Position numbers and translations under genes: made by a program. From Streptomyces sp. WAC08241 (GTDB lineage Bacteria; Actinomycetota; Actinomycetes; Streptomycetales; Streptomycetaceae), in contig CP042279.1 of assembly GCA_007858575.1 (NCBI GenBank), positions 3,224,001-3,288,000 of the forward strand: a stretch of DNA of 64,000 nucleotides, read 5' to 3'. Position 1 is the first letter of the stretch; each line of letters starts with the position of its first letter. Under the pieces are notes generated by a model, which worked only from the letters and a program-made list of their open reading frames with translations, did not search any database and had not been told where the DNA came from. Of this stretch, positions 40,679 through 51,005 are shown piece by piece.

Positions 40679-42749
40679 TCACACGAGGAGTTCGCGCAGC
40701 ACCGCCAGGACGATCACGCCGAGCAGGACGCCGAGCAGCAGCGCGGCGCGGCGCAGGAAGCGGCGGGTGTAGCCGTCGCCGGGGTCGTCCGGGGCGGCGG
40801 CGCGACCGGGGCGGCCGGGCGGGGCGGGGTGCGGGAGAGCCCGTACGCCTCTTTGAGGAGGGCGAGCCAGACCGCGTCCGGGGAGGCCGGGCCGCTCCCC
40901 CTCGACGATCAGCCAGAAGGCCTCCCGGGCGGACGGCTCGGGGCTCGTGCGGAGCCGGGAGAGCAGCTCGGCGAGGGTGCCGGCCGGGGCGTCGCCGGCG
41001 CCGAGGAGGGGCGGACGGCCCAGCGGTACAGCGCGGCGGCGTCGGCCGCGCGCTGCTCCTCCGGGGGCTCGTCGGGCCCGCCCCGGGCCCCGGGCGGGGC
41101 GACGGCCCAGAGGCCCCCGCCGAGGGCCGCGTCGCAGAGCTCCCGGCGCAGCCGGTGCTCCCAGGACGGCAGGCGCCGGGCGGCCTCCCGGAGGAGGACG
41201 GTGCGGACGGCGTACGTCTGGGGCCTGCGCAGCACGTCGAGCAGTTCCCGGTGGCCGGACCGCTCGACGAGTTCCCGGGCCTCCTCCGTGGTCCGCGCGG
41301 TCGGCAGCTTGTGCACGAGCCCGGTCTCGTCCTCCCGCTCCCGCGCCCTCCTCCCCACGGCTGCCGCGCCTCCTCCCCGGGCCCGGCCCACCGGGGCACG
41401 GCGGAGGGCAGGACAGGGCAGGGGTGGGGGCGGGAGCAGGGGAGCGGGAACGGGCGGGACCGTCGGCGTCGGCGGGGGTTCGGGCGGCGGTACGGGGGCG
41501 GGATCCGGGGCCGGATCGCGTACGGGTTCGGGGGCGCGTACGGGTTCGGGGGCGGGCTTCGGTACGTACGCGGGCGCGGGGAGGGGCTCCGGGCGTTCGG
41601 GCGCGGGAGGCGGGGGCTCCTGGGCGGGTGGGGCCGGAGGCGGGGCGGGGCGTACGGGGCCGGGGCGGGCGGGACCGGGGCCGGGACGGGCGGCCGTTCC
41701 GTACGGGGCGGGTGATCCGTACGGGTCAAACGGTCCGTACGGTCCGGGTGATCCGTACGGGGCCGGTGTGCCGGGTGGGCGGGGCGCTCCGGGTGTTCCG
41801 GGCGGGCGGGGTGGCGGGCCGGTTCCCCGGGGTCCTTCCGCCGGGACGGGGCCGGGCCGGGGCGGCGGTCCAGGGCGTCCAGGGCGCGGGCCGCCGTGTC
41901 CAGGAGGGGCCGCCGCGGGCCGGGGCGGCGGCGTGCAGGGCGCTGCCGACGGCGTACTCGCGGCCCGCACCCTCCGCGACCCCCCGCAGGTGGTGGCGGA
42001 CGAGTCCGGCCGCGACCTCCCCCGCCCGGTCGTCGTACCACTCGCGCGGGTCGACGCGGCGGCGGCCGGTGTTGGGACTCGCCGCGCCCGACCAGCGGCC
42101 GACGAACGCGAAGCGGAGCGCGGTCATCTCGACGGTGTCGTGGGTGGCGAAGGTCCAGCGGCGTTCGGTGAGCGCGCCGAACATGCCGTGCAGCCCCCAC
42201 AGCACGGGGCAGGCGGTGGTGCCGCGTTCGTCGAGGACGGTGAACCTGTCCTCGGGGTGGCGCAGCAACTCCGCGACCATGCCGGTGAGTTCCTCGACCG
42301 CGTGTGCGAGGGAGCCGTCCAGCCCGCTCTGGCCCCGGCCGGTCGCCGGGGCGAGGACGTCCTCGGGGACGGCTGGGAGCCGGCCCCGCACCCCGGTGGC
42401 GTCGAGGGCGGAGCCCTCCCAGTCCCAGGCGTGGAGGCCGAGGCAGAAGGAGGGTTCGAGGAGGGCGGGCGAGCCGACGAGGGCGTGGCAGAGCACGGAC
42501 GTCCCGCCGTCGGCGTCGGTGAACGGGGTGCGCCGGATCAGCATGACGTCGGCGCGCCGCTGGAGCCGGACGAGGGCGGGCCGGGTCTCTCGCCGCTGGC
42601 CCGCAGCACGGGGGCGGAGATCCGGAAGAGGTTCTCCGCCTCGTCGCGGGGCCCGACCAGGCGACCGGGCCGAAGCCGGTGGTGCCGGACAGGTTCTCGC
42701 TGTCCCAGCGGAAGACGATCTGGTCGACCTCGTTCTCCGACCGTGTCAT
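40679..42749 (-). CDS. GTPase-associated protein 1 (GAP1)-like, tail-anchored
   Basis: About 689 residues, ninth and last gene of the leftward operon. Its start at 42747-42749 overlaps the GTPase stop as ATGA. The N-terminus (DQIVFRWDSENLSGTTGFGP, then VLCHALVGSPALLEP, then CLGLHAWDW) resembles, from memory, the GAP1-N2 domain of actinobacterial GTPase-associated proteins. A middle helical region (RFTVLDERGTTACPVLWGLH) follows, then a long Pro-rich linker. After the linker comes a helical-repeat part (LVERSGHRELLDVLRRPQTY, AVRTVLLREAARRLPSWEHR). The C-terminus has a single hydrophobic helix (LLLGVLLGVIVLAVLRELLV), placing the protein on the inner membrane face. Its role may be to regulate or scaffold the adjoining GTPase. 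Several frame changes occur. Confidence 0.55.
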
Positions 42750-45108
42750 CGGACGATCCCCTCCGTAGGATCCGCCCCGGGCAGCAGCCCGCACGAGGCG
42801 AAGAGCGACAGCAGTGGTGCGAGGACCCGGAGCGGCCGGACCCCGTGCGGAAACCGGTCGCCGCGCGCCTGCGCGCCGGTCGCGGCGACGAAGTGCAGCG
42901 TGCAGTCGGCGCAGTCGTCGAAGGGCTTGAGCCAGGCGGCGCCGGCGTGGTGGGCGAGGAAGGCGTACGCGTCCCGGCTCTCGGCCCGCAGCGCGGCGGG
43001 GTCGTACCGGCCGGGCAGGGCGCGGCCGAGCCAGCGGTCGACGGCCGGTTCGAAGCGCACGAGGTCGCTCTTGTTGACGGCGAGCGCGGCCGGGGCGGCG
43101 ACGAGTCCGCCGCGCTGCCGGGGGATGCGGTTGAGGACGGTGGTGAAGGCCTCGTCGCCGAGTTCGCGGCGGCGCAGTCCGCTCTGCTCGCGCACCGGGT
43201 CGAGCGCGGGCAGCCGGAGGGCGCGCAGCGGGTCGAGGACGAACACGAAGGCGTCGACGCCCATGAGGAAGCGGCCGACCTCCCCGTCCTGCGCGAGGTC
43301 CTCGCCGGCGAGGTCGAAGAAGACGACGGGCCGGGGCGTCGCGCCGCCGGCCTGGACGAGCAGCCCGTCGGCGAACCGGGCGAAGGTCTGCTGTCCGGTG
43401 CGGCCCAACTGGCGGCCCTGTTGCAGGTTCTGGACGCGTTCGCGCAGATAGGTGCGGTGCGCCTCGGGGTTGAGCGGCCGGCACTTGAGTCCGTACGGTT
43501 CGAGGCCGCCGAGCTCGACCTCGCCGAGCATGGCGGCGAGCAGGTGGGTCTTGCCGACGGAGGAGCTGCCGACGAGGGCGACGGAGAGCGGTTCGCCGTT
43601 GGTCAGGTAGGGGACGGGGAGTTCGTGCTCCTCGTCGCCGTCCGCAGTGTGGGGGCACAGGTGGTACGCCTTGCGCAGGGCGTCGGCGACGTGGGCGGGG
43701 CGGCGCTCGGTGCTGAGGTCGAGCGGGACGCGGTTGCCCTTGGCGTCGATGGTGACGAGGAGCCGCTCGTCGTACGTGACGGGGAGCAGGCAGTGGGGGC
43801 ACGTCCGGCTCCGTGCCGGCGGTTCCGGCGCCGGGGCGGCGGGGGCGGCGGGGGCGCGGTCCGGGCGGGCTCGGTCCCGCCGCCGAAGAACCGGTCGATG
43901 AGGGAGGCGCGCCGCGGGCGCGGGTCCCGGGCGGAGGTCTCTCCGGGGCCCCGCCGGCGGTTCGGCGCCCGGCGGGGCGCTCCGGCGGCCGCGCGCTTCC
44001 GGGCGGTCTGGAGGTCGTACTCGGTCCGCCACCGGTCGAGCGGGTCGGCCGTCCCGGCGCGGGCGGCGAGCGGGTCGGGGACGTGCAGCAGCCTCAGGAG
44101 CGCCGTCGGCGGGGCCGGTCGGCCGCGCGGGCGGCGAAGAGGCCGGCCTGTCCCAGGGCGGCGAGGCGGCGGTAGTCCGCGAGGTCCGCCGGCGGGCCCT
44201 CGCCCCGGGCGGGGCGGCCGGAGAGCAGGTAGTGGGCGAGGTGGGCGACGGACCACAGGTCGTCGCGCGGGTCGGCGTCGCCCTGCCCGGCGCGCTGCTC
44301 GGGCGAGGCCCAGGGGCGGCGCCGAAGGGCTCGCGGGGTTCTCCGGCGCGCTGTGCCGCGTACGGCTCGCAGAGGCGCACCCGGGCGCCGTCCCACCGTA
44401 CGGTGTCGGGCCCGATGGCCCGGTGCACGAGGTCGGCGTCCGCCAGGAGCCGTACGGCCATGGCGAGTTGGCCCGTGATCCGCTCCTGGTCCTCGGCACC
44501 GAGGCGGCCGGCCCACTCGGAGAGCGGACGGCCGCCGGGCGGGCGGTAGAGGACGAAGGGCTCGGGCGCGGTGAGGTCGAAGCCGACGATCCTGGCGAGG
44601 ACGGCGCCGAACTTCTCGGTGCCGTAGCGCCGTTCGAGGGCGACGGCGGCCGCCGCCTCCCGTTCGAGGAGGGCGTACGCGCGGGGTCGCCCTGCGCGGA
44701 GGAGGCGAGGCGGTACTGGAGGACGTGCGCGCCCGCCCCCAGGGTCGCCCGCCGCGCGAGGATCCTGGGCCGGCCGGGCGGCCGGCGGTCCTCGCCGTAC
44801 CGCACGGCGAAGCGGACCGGCGCCTCCCGGGGGTGAGGAACTCCAGCTCCTGGTAGTAGGGGTGAGCCGGCGGGACCGGCTCGGCCAGGTGGTCCGGGTG
44901 GTCGGGGTCGAGGGCCGGCCCGGCTCGGGGGCCGGCCGGGGTGCGGACCGTCGGGACCGTCCGGGGGCGCCTCCGTGAAGCGGCTCGTGCGGGTGGTGGG
45001 GTCGGTCGTGCCGTGCGGCTCGCCCGGGCGGTTCGGGTGGTGCGGATCGTTCGGGCGGTTCGGGTCGTTCAGGCGGCTCGGGTCGTTCGGGTGGTTCGGG
45101 TCGGTCAC
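42746..45108 (-). CDS. Pseudokinase - zinc ribbon - GTPase fusion protein
   Basis: About 787 residues from the GTG at 45106-45108. An Asn-Asp-Pro-rich tail leads into a protein-kinase-like domain. In it the HRD motif is replaced by LVHRAIGPDTVRW and DFG by VRLCEPYAAQ, while APWASPEQRAGQGDADPRDD and LWSVAHLAHYLLSGRP persist. Catalytic residues are therefore missing (pseudokinase). A CPHCLLPV element with a later CPH suggests a zinc ribbon. The C-terminal half is a P-loop GTPase: VALVGSSSVGKTHLLAAMLG, VVFFDLAGEDLAQDGEVGRF and ALAVNKSDLVRF for base specificity. It overlaps both neighbours by 4 bp. It is probably the GTP-driven switch of this locus. Frame changes lie near 44830, 44680, 44325, 44120 and 43800. 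Confidence 0.7.
45010..45105. repeat. 9/15-bp repeats encoding an Asn-Asp-Pro-rich tail
   Basis: Variants of gttcgggtggttcgggtcg recur about six times at the 5' end of the GTPase-fusion gene. On the coding strand they give NHPNDP, RLNDP, NRPNDP and HHPNRP. The tail is probably disordered. Confidence 0.7.
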
Positions 45109-47608
45109 GGTTCTCCCGCCTCCTCGGCGCGGACGGTGTGCACGACGTCCGCGCGCAGCGGTACGAGACGGAGGACGCCGGCATGCCGTCCCGCGCCGGT
45201 CCACACCACGTCCTCGGGGTGCCCCGCCAGACGTCGTCCCCGCCGCGCCGCGCCGCATCGCCTCGGGGACGAACCGGACCTGCCGGGCGGCGGCCGGGTC
45301 GTGGGAGAGCAGCCGCAGGTGCGCGGGGCCGCAGAGCGCGACCGTACGGGCGGGGTCGTCGTCGGCCAGGAGCAGCCGGGCCACCGCGTCCGGGGCCACG
45401 CCGGTGAGCCGGGCCGCGTCGGGCCGCTCGGCGCGGTCCGCGAAGGCGGCGGAGGCGGCGAGCGCCCCGGGGTCGCGCAAGCCCTCGTACCGGGGCGGCG
45501 GCGAGGCGGCCACGTCCCGTTCGAGGCGGAGGCGGGTGTCGGCCAGGAGTGCGGCGAGCCGCTCCTCGTGGCCCGCCGCCGCGACGGCCGCCGGTCGTGC
45601 TCGATCCCCGCCCAGCAGCGGTCGAGGATCAGGACGGCCCCGGCGACCAGGTCCCCGACGAGGGTGTCGACGAGCGCGGGGCCCCCGTCCCCGTACCGGC
45701 GCTCCAGCCAGACCGGGGCGGGGACGGGTCTGGCGGGCGCCCCGGCGTCCCGGCCGGGCGGGGGCGGCGCGGGCCGGGCGGGCGGGGCGGGCCGGGCGGT
45801 GCGGGCGGCGGGGGTCGTCGTCGGTGTCGGACCAGAGGTCCTCCTCCCCGCCGTCCCCCCAGTCCTCCCAGCTCCAGGAGGCCGTACCGGCGTCCGGGCC
45901 GGGCGGGGCGGCCCGGCGGGCCGCCCGGAGCCGTCCCGGGCGGGCGGGCGTACGGCCCGCCGTGCGCGTCGGCGGTCTCCGCGAGGGCGCGCAGCAGTCG
46001 GGCCACGGCCCCCGCGCCGGCCGAGCAGTGGTGCCGCACCTCGGCGAAGAGCCAGTCGTGGACGGCGGTCGTGGCGACCAGGGCGTGGACCTCCCCAGGG
46101 TCCGCCGGGCCTCCTCCGGGTCCGCCCGGGCCCACCAGTCGTCCACGGCCCGCGTCCAGTCGCGCAGCGCGAGGAGGACGACGCCCGTCACGGACACGGC
46201 GAGGCCCACGGCCCCCGCCCACACCGGCGGCTCCAGGAAGTGGCCGAGGACCGCCCCCGCCAGGCCGCCGAGGACGCCGCCGAGGAGCCGGGGCGCCGCG
46301 CCCGTGGCGCCGCTGCCGTCGATCCGGCCGTCGGGCGAGCGGTTGGGGCGGCGGCGCAGCATCAGATGGGCGAGCCCGGCGGCGAGGACGCCGACGGCGG
46401 GCCCGAGGCCCAGCCGAGGACCGGCCAGACCCCCGCGAGCAGGGCGAGGACCCCGGTCACGGCGAAGGCCGCCGGGCGCGGGCCCCCGGCGAGGAAGGGG
46501 TGCCGGGCGGTCGGCCTCCGCGGCCGTTCCGGGCCGCAGAGGGCGTCGAGCCGGGCGAGCCGGGCGGCGCTGCCCACGGGCGCGGTGCGGGCGGAGAGCG
46601 CGGAGAGCCGGGCCGCCACCGAGCGCAGCGGCAGCCCCTTGCCGATCAGGTCGTGGGTGTGGTCGCGCAGCGCCGGGACGATCCCGGCGCGGGTGATCTC
46701 CCGGGGAGTTCGGGCAGTTCGACGCCCCGGTCCCGCAGCAGGCTCCGCTGCTCGGCGGTCGGGCGGGGCCGCCCGCCACGCCGAAAGCGTCCGCCACGGC
46801 GGCGCGGAACCGGTCCAGTTCCCCGCCGCCCGCTCGACGTCGCCCGGCAGGTCGACGTGCCGGCCCGCCCCGGTGAGCAGCCCGGCCGGGCCCCGCACCC
46901 GCCGGTACCCCTCGACGGCGTCCTCCACGGCCTCCTCGCAGGCGGCGAGCCGGGCCCCGCGCGGCCCCCGGGCGGCAGCCACCGGTGACCGGAGAGCGCG
47001 TGCGGCACGCCGTCGTCGAGGAGGAGCGCGAGGGAGCCGGGCACCTGGTCGGCGGAGACGGTGCCGACGGGCACGTCCGGTCCCGCGAGGCCCTCCACCG
47101 CCTGCCGCCAGGCGCGCGCCCTGGCCTCGTCGGTGAGGTCGTGCTCCAGGACGCGCACGGCGGGCACGGCGACGCCGTGCACCACCTCGCCGAGCGCGCG
47201 GAGGACGGCGTCGTACACCTCGGGGGTGGAGAGGACGTCGACGAGCGGGCGCAGGACGGCCTCGGCCGGGAGGCCGTCGGCCGGACCGCCGGGCAGCTAC
47301 AGGACGCCGGCGGCGGGCGGGCGCAGGGCGAGGGTCCGGCTCAGGGTCCGCCCGTCCTCCGTGCCGACGGCCAGGCAGACGACGTGGGCGGGGCCGTACG
47401 AGGAGAGGCGCTCGTAGAGCAGTTGGTGGGCGACGAGCCGGTCGGCCTCGTCGACGACCAGGAAGCGGCGGTGGCCGGCGGGCTGCGGGGCGTCCAGGGC
47501 GGCGCGCACGGCGGCGCCGGGGTCGCGCCCGCCGTCGCCGTCCGCCCGCAGGTCGAGGCAGACGGCGTGGCCGGGCAGGGGCCGTTCGGGCAGGACGCGC
47601 GGGCTCAC
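45105..47608 (-). CDS. Large membrane protein of unknown function in the tubulin/GTPase locus
   Basis: About 834 residues. The ATG at 47606-47608 overlaps the tubulin-like stop. An N-terminal alpha/beta part (HRRFLVVDEADRLVAHQLLY, then YGPAHVVCLAVGTEDG) has a Walker-B-like DEAD string, but I see no P-loop. A TAG at 47297-47299 interrupts the frame just after it and is probably an error, since a coherent sequence resumes (VLEHDLTDEARARAWRQAVE). Two hydrophobic hairpins follow (FAVTGVLALLAGVWPVLGWA with AVGVLAAGLAHLML, and LLGGVLGGLAGAVLGHFLEP with VGLAVSVTGVVLLAL), giving about four membrane helices. The C-terminal third is helical and ends VVHTVRAEEAGEP. No known family was recognised. Its coupling suggests a membrane subunit of the same complex. 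Confidence 0.6.
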
Positions 47609-50600
47609 TCGGCCCCACCGCCCCGGCTCCCGAAGCCCGTCTCCCCGGGGCCCGGTTCCGCGAAGTAGGTGTCGAAGTCCGGCTCGGGCTGCTGTTCCCA
47701 GCCCTCCTCGAAGACGGACGACGGTTGCGCGGGCGGCGGCGCGGGCGGGACCGGCCGTACGCGGGACCGGGCCCGTACGGCGGGTGGTGGCCGTTTCCGG
47801 GGTGGTGGCCGTTTCCGTTCCCGTGGCCCGGCCCGGGTGCGCCGTTCCCGTACGGGCCGCCCCCGCCCTGCCGGGGCGCGTGGCGCTCGTAGAGGGCGCG
47901 GAGGGTCGAGCGGGTGGGGCGGGCCGCGCTGGGGAAGCGCATGTCGAGGGCGCCCGGGTAGGTGACCTCCCAGAAGTGGCGGAGCGGGGCGAGCCATTCG
48001 GTGTCCGCGTCGCCGTACTCGGCGGCGAACGCGTCGATCAGGGCGGGCTGGCGCGGCGCCACCTCCTCCACGAAGTGGGTGAAGAGCGCCGACGGGGGCG
48101 CCGGGACCTGCGCGAGGCCCTTGGGCAGGGTGCGCATGAGCCGTTCGCAGAACTGCTCGATGATCTGCCCTCGTCGAGCAGCGCCCACCGCTCGTACGCC
48201 CGCAGCAGCCCCGCCCAACTGGAGAGCGAGCCGTCGAAGCCCTCCAGGCGCAGCGTCATGGTCGCGGACTCGCCCTCCTGGAGGCTGATCCGCACGAGGT
48301 GGGGCGAGCCGGCCGGGCCCTCGGCGGCGACGTGGCCGTTCCACAGGGCGCAGAGCAGCCGGTGCAGGATGCGCTGCCGGTCCTGCTCGGTGGAGACGAG
48401 CCAGTCGTCCCGGTGGCCGAGCCGCTGGCGCCAGTGCAGGAAGTCGTCCTCGCCGCCGGCGTCCCGGGCCTCGGCCCAGAGGCTGAGGACGCCGCGGACC
48501 TCGGAGATGTCGGTGAGGTTCATGCCGCTGCGGAAGAAGACGACGGTGATGGAGTCGGTGTCGACGGCCCGGCACTCCGGGACCACCCGCGGGGGCAGGT
48601 TGAGCTCCTGGGAGAGGAAGTCGGCGGCCCGCCCGTCGGACTCGCTCGCCGGGTGCACGACGAGGATCTTGAGGGGGCCGCTGCCGTCCGGGACGAAGCC
48701 CACCGGCAGGAGCCCGGCGAGGCGGGAGCGGAACTGGTCGAGCCAGCGCGGGTCGACCTTCGACTCGGCGGTCCCGTCGCCGGAGGCGGCCCGCAGGAGC
48801 AGTTCCATGGAGGGCAGCAGGGGGCGGGCGAAGACGTCGTCGTTGGCCTCGCCGAAGAGCCGCTTGACCCGCCGCTCGACGACCTGCTTGATCTCCTTGA
48901 CCGCCGCGCCGGTCGAGCGGACGGCGTCCAGGGCGCGCCGCCAGTCGTCCGGCCCGACCAGCCGGTCGAGGAGGGCCGCGGCGTCGGCGCTCTCCGGGAG
49001 CCCCTCGCTCTGGGCGAGCCGGTCGACGACGTCGTCATAGAAGGCGCGGAGGGTGTTCTGCGGGGCAGCAGGTAGGAGACGCCCGCGCGGTCGTCGCGGT
49101 AGAGCTTGCGGCGGCTCTCGGCGAAGGACTTGGCCTCCTCCTGCTCGTGGGCGCGCAGGGCCCTGGCGAGTTCGGCGACCTCGTGGGTGACGCGGTTCAG
49201 GGACGGGCGCCACTGCGACTCGCCGGCCTGCCAGCCGCGGTGCCAGAGGACCCGGGCCCGCCACTGGTACCAGGCCTCCTGCGCGGCGAGCGCGTCCTGC
49301 ACGTCGGGGTCGGTCCACCGGGCCGGTACGATCCCGCCGACCGGGCCCCTGATCTGCGGGATGGCGGGGGCGGCGGGCTGGACGTCCGGCGGCCGCTCGG
49401 GGTCGTTGCGCCGGTTGTCGAGCATGCCGGTGAAGCCCTCCTGGCCACCCGGTCGGGGTGGGCGGGCAGCCCGGCGAGGACGGTCTCCAGCATGAACGGG
49501 CCGATGGTGCCGAGGAGTTCGCGGGCTCCGGCACTCGGCCGGAAGTCCTCGGTGAGGCGCGGGATCTCGCGGGAGAGGTGCACGTCGAGGCGCTGGAGGG
49601 AGTCCTCCATGTCGAAGAGGCGCTGCCGCAGCTCCTGGGTGATGTCCTTGCTGCCCCGGGGCAGTTGCTCGGGCAGCGGCACGTCGGGGCCTCGCGGCTC
49701 CACAGGCGGCCGACGCCGGAGCGGGTGAAGAGGTCCCGGACGAGGTCCTGGCCGTCGCGGGCGGGCCGCCGGGCGCGCTCGGACATGCCGCGGACGGCCT
49801 GGGCGAGGAGCGGGCGGCGACGATCTCGGCGAGGTCGTCGACGGGGACGGTGAGGGAGGCGGCGAGGCTGGTGGACATGCCCCGGTAGCCGATGCCGGTG
49901 CGGGCAGGGTGGCGCGCTCCACGCTCTTGTTGATGAAGCTGGCGGCGAAGGACTGGTGGTCGTCGTCGGCGCGGTTCACCGCGCCGTGCTCCTCGCCGAG
50001 TTCGGTGCCGATCAGCGACATCACCATGGCGGCGATGGAGCGGCGCAGGTCCTCGGGGCCGATGACGGACGGCTTGGAGAAGAGGAAGGCGGTCTGCATG
50101 GTGGCGGGGCGCAGGGCGACGGTCCCGTCGACCGGGTAGGTGACGCTGAGCCGGCCGCGCTCCTGGACGTCGCCGACCGTGTCGGGGGCGTCGGGGACGT
50201 TCTGGTCGTCGACGAGCCGGGAGAGGTCCACGAGGGCGCGGGCCGCGTTGAGTTCGGCTCGCGTCCGCCGCCGCCCTGGGGCGGGAAGGCGGAGGGCATG
50301 ACGACGAGCGGGTAGATCTTCACGCCGGGCACCTTGGCGTTGCGGAACTCGTGTCCGACGAGGTGGATGAAGTCGTAGAAGATGCCGGCGCCGGTGCCGC
50401 CGGCGACGGAGAAGGCGACGAAGACGTCGCAGCCCCGGATGCGTCCGCCGCCGACCCGCTTGAGGTCGCCGGCCGACTGGCCGATGGCGCCGATCGCCTC
50501 GCGGAGCTGGCGCAGGACGGGTTCGAGTCCGGAGCGCAGGGTCGCGAAGAGCGCGGAGCGCCCGACGGTCGGCAGTTGTCCGGCCCCGCGGTTGAGGGGG

Positions 50601-50985
50601 CGACGCGCGGCTGGCGGGCCTGGGGCGGGAGCCAGCTCCGGGTCTCCTCGTCGAGCGAGACGCGGAGCATGCGGGCGACCTCGGGCGAGGTTTCGAGGTC
50701 GGTGGGGAGCAGGTCGCGGATCATGCGGGAGGTGCGGGCGTAGGCGGCGCCCTCCGCTCCCCGGGCGCGGAACTGCGGCTGGCCCAGGAGTTCGCCCTCG
50801 CTGAAGTCGGCGTAGACGAACTGGAGGCAGTCGGGGAGCTGGAAGGGCAGGCGGCGGCCGCCGTCGACGAGGTCGGTGCCGTCGGGGCCGCACAGCTCCC
50901 GGCGCAGGCTGCGTTCGAGTTCGATGCCGATGCGTCCGCCGGTGCCGCCGAGTCCGACGAAGAGCATGGGCTGGTAGATCTTCAT
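47605..50985 (-). CDS. Tubulin-like protein (Tubulin_2 family)
   Basis: About 1126 residues, ATG at 50983-50985 after GAGGAGACGAC. The N-terminus has a Rossmann-like nucleotide loop (MLFVGLGGTGGRIGIELERS). The tubulin signature loop appears later as FVAFSVAGGTGAGIFYDF, followed by VKIYPLVVMPSAFPP and the helical core SIAAMVMSLIGTELGEEHGA. The remaining ~700 residues are mainly helical (LRQRLFDMEDSLQRLDVHLS, VERRVKRLFGEANDDVF) with a Pro/Gly/His-rich C-terminal tail. This matches the large tubulin-like family, distinct from FtsZ, found in bacterial multi-gene NTPase loci. It may polymerise or act as a GTP-binding scaffold. Frame changes lie near 50605, 50265, 49900, 49810, 49690, 49445, 49060 and 48170. 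Confidence 0.75.
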
Positions 50986-51005
50986 GTCGTCTCCTCGGTG
51001 CCCGT

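Noticed and set aside
40472..44836. A very long open frame on the plus strand opposite the GAP1-like and GTPase genes
   Set aside because: It is a codon-bias shadow of high-GC genes on the minus strand. Its product is low complexity and the minus-strand frames carry recognisable motifs.
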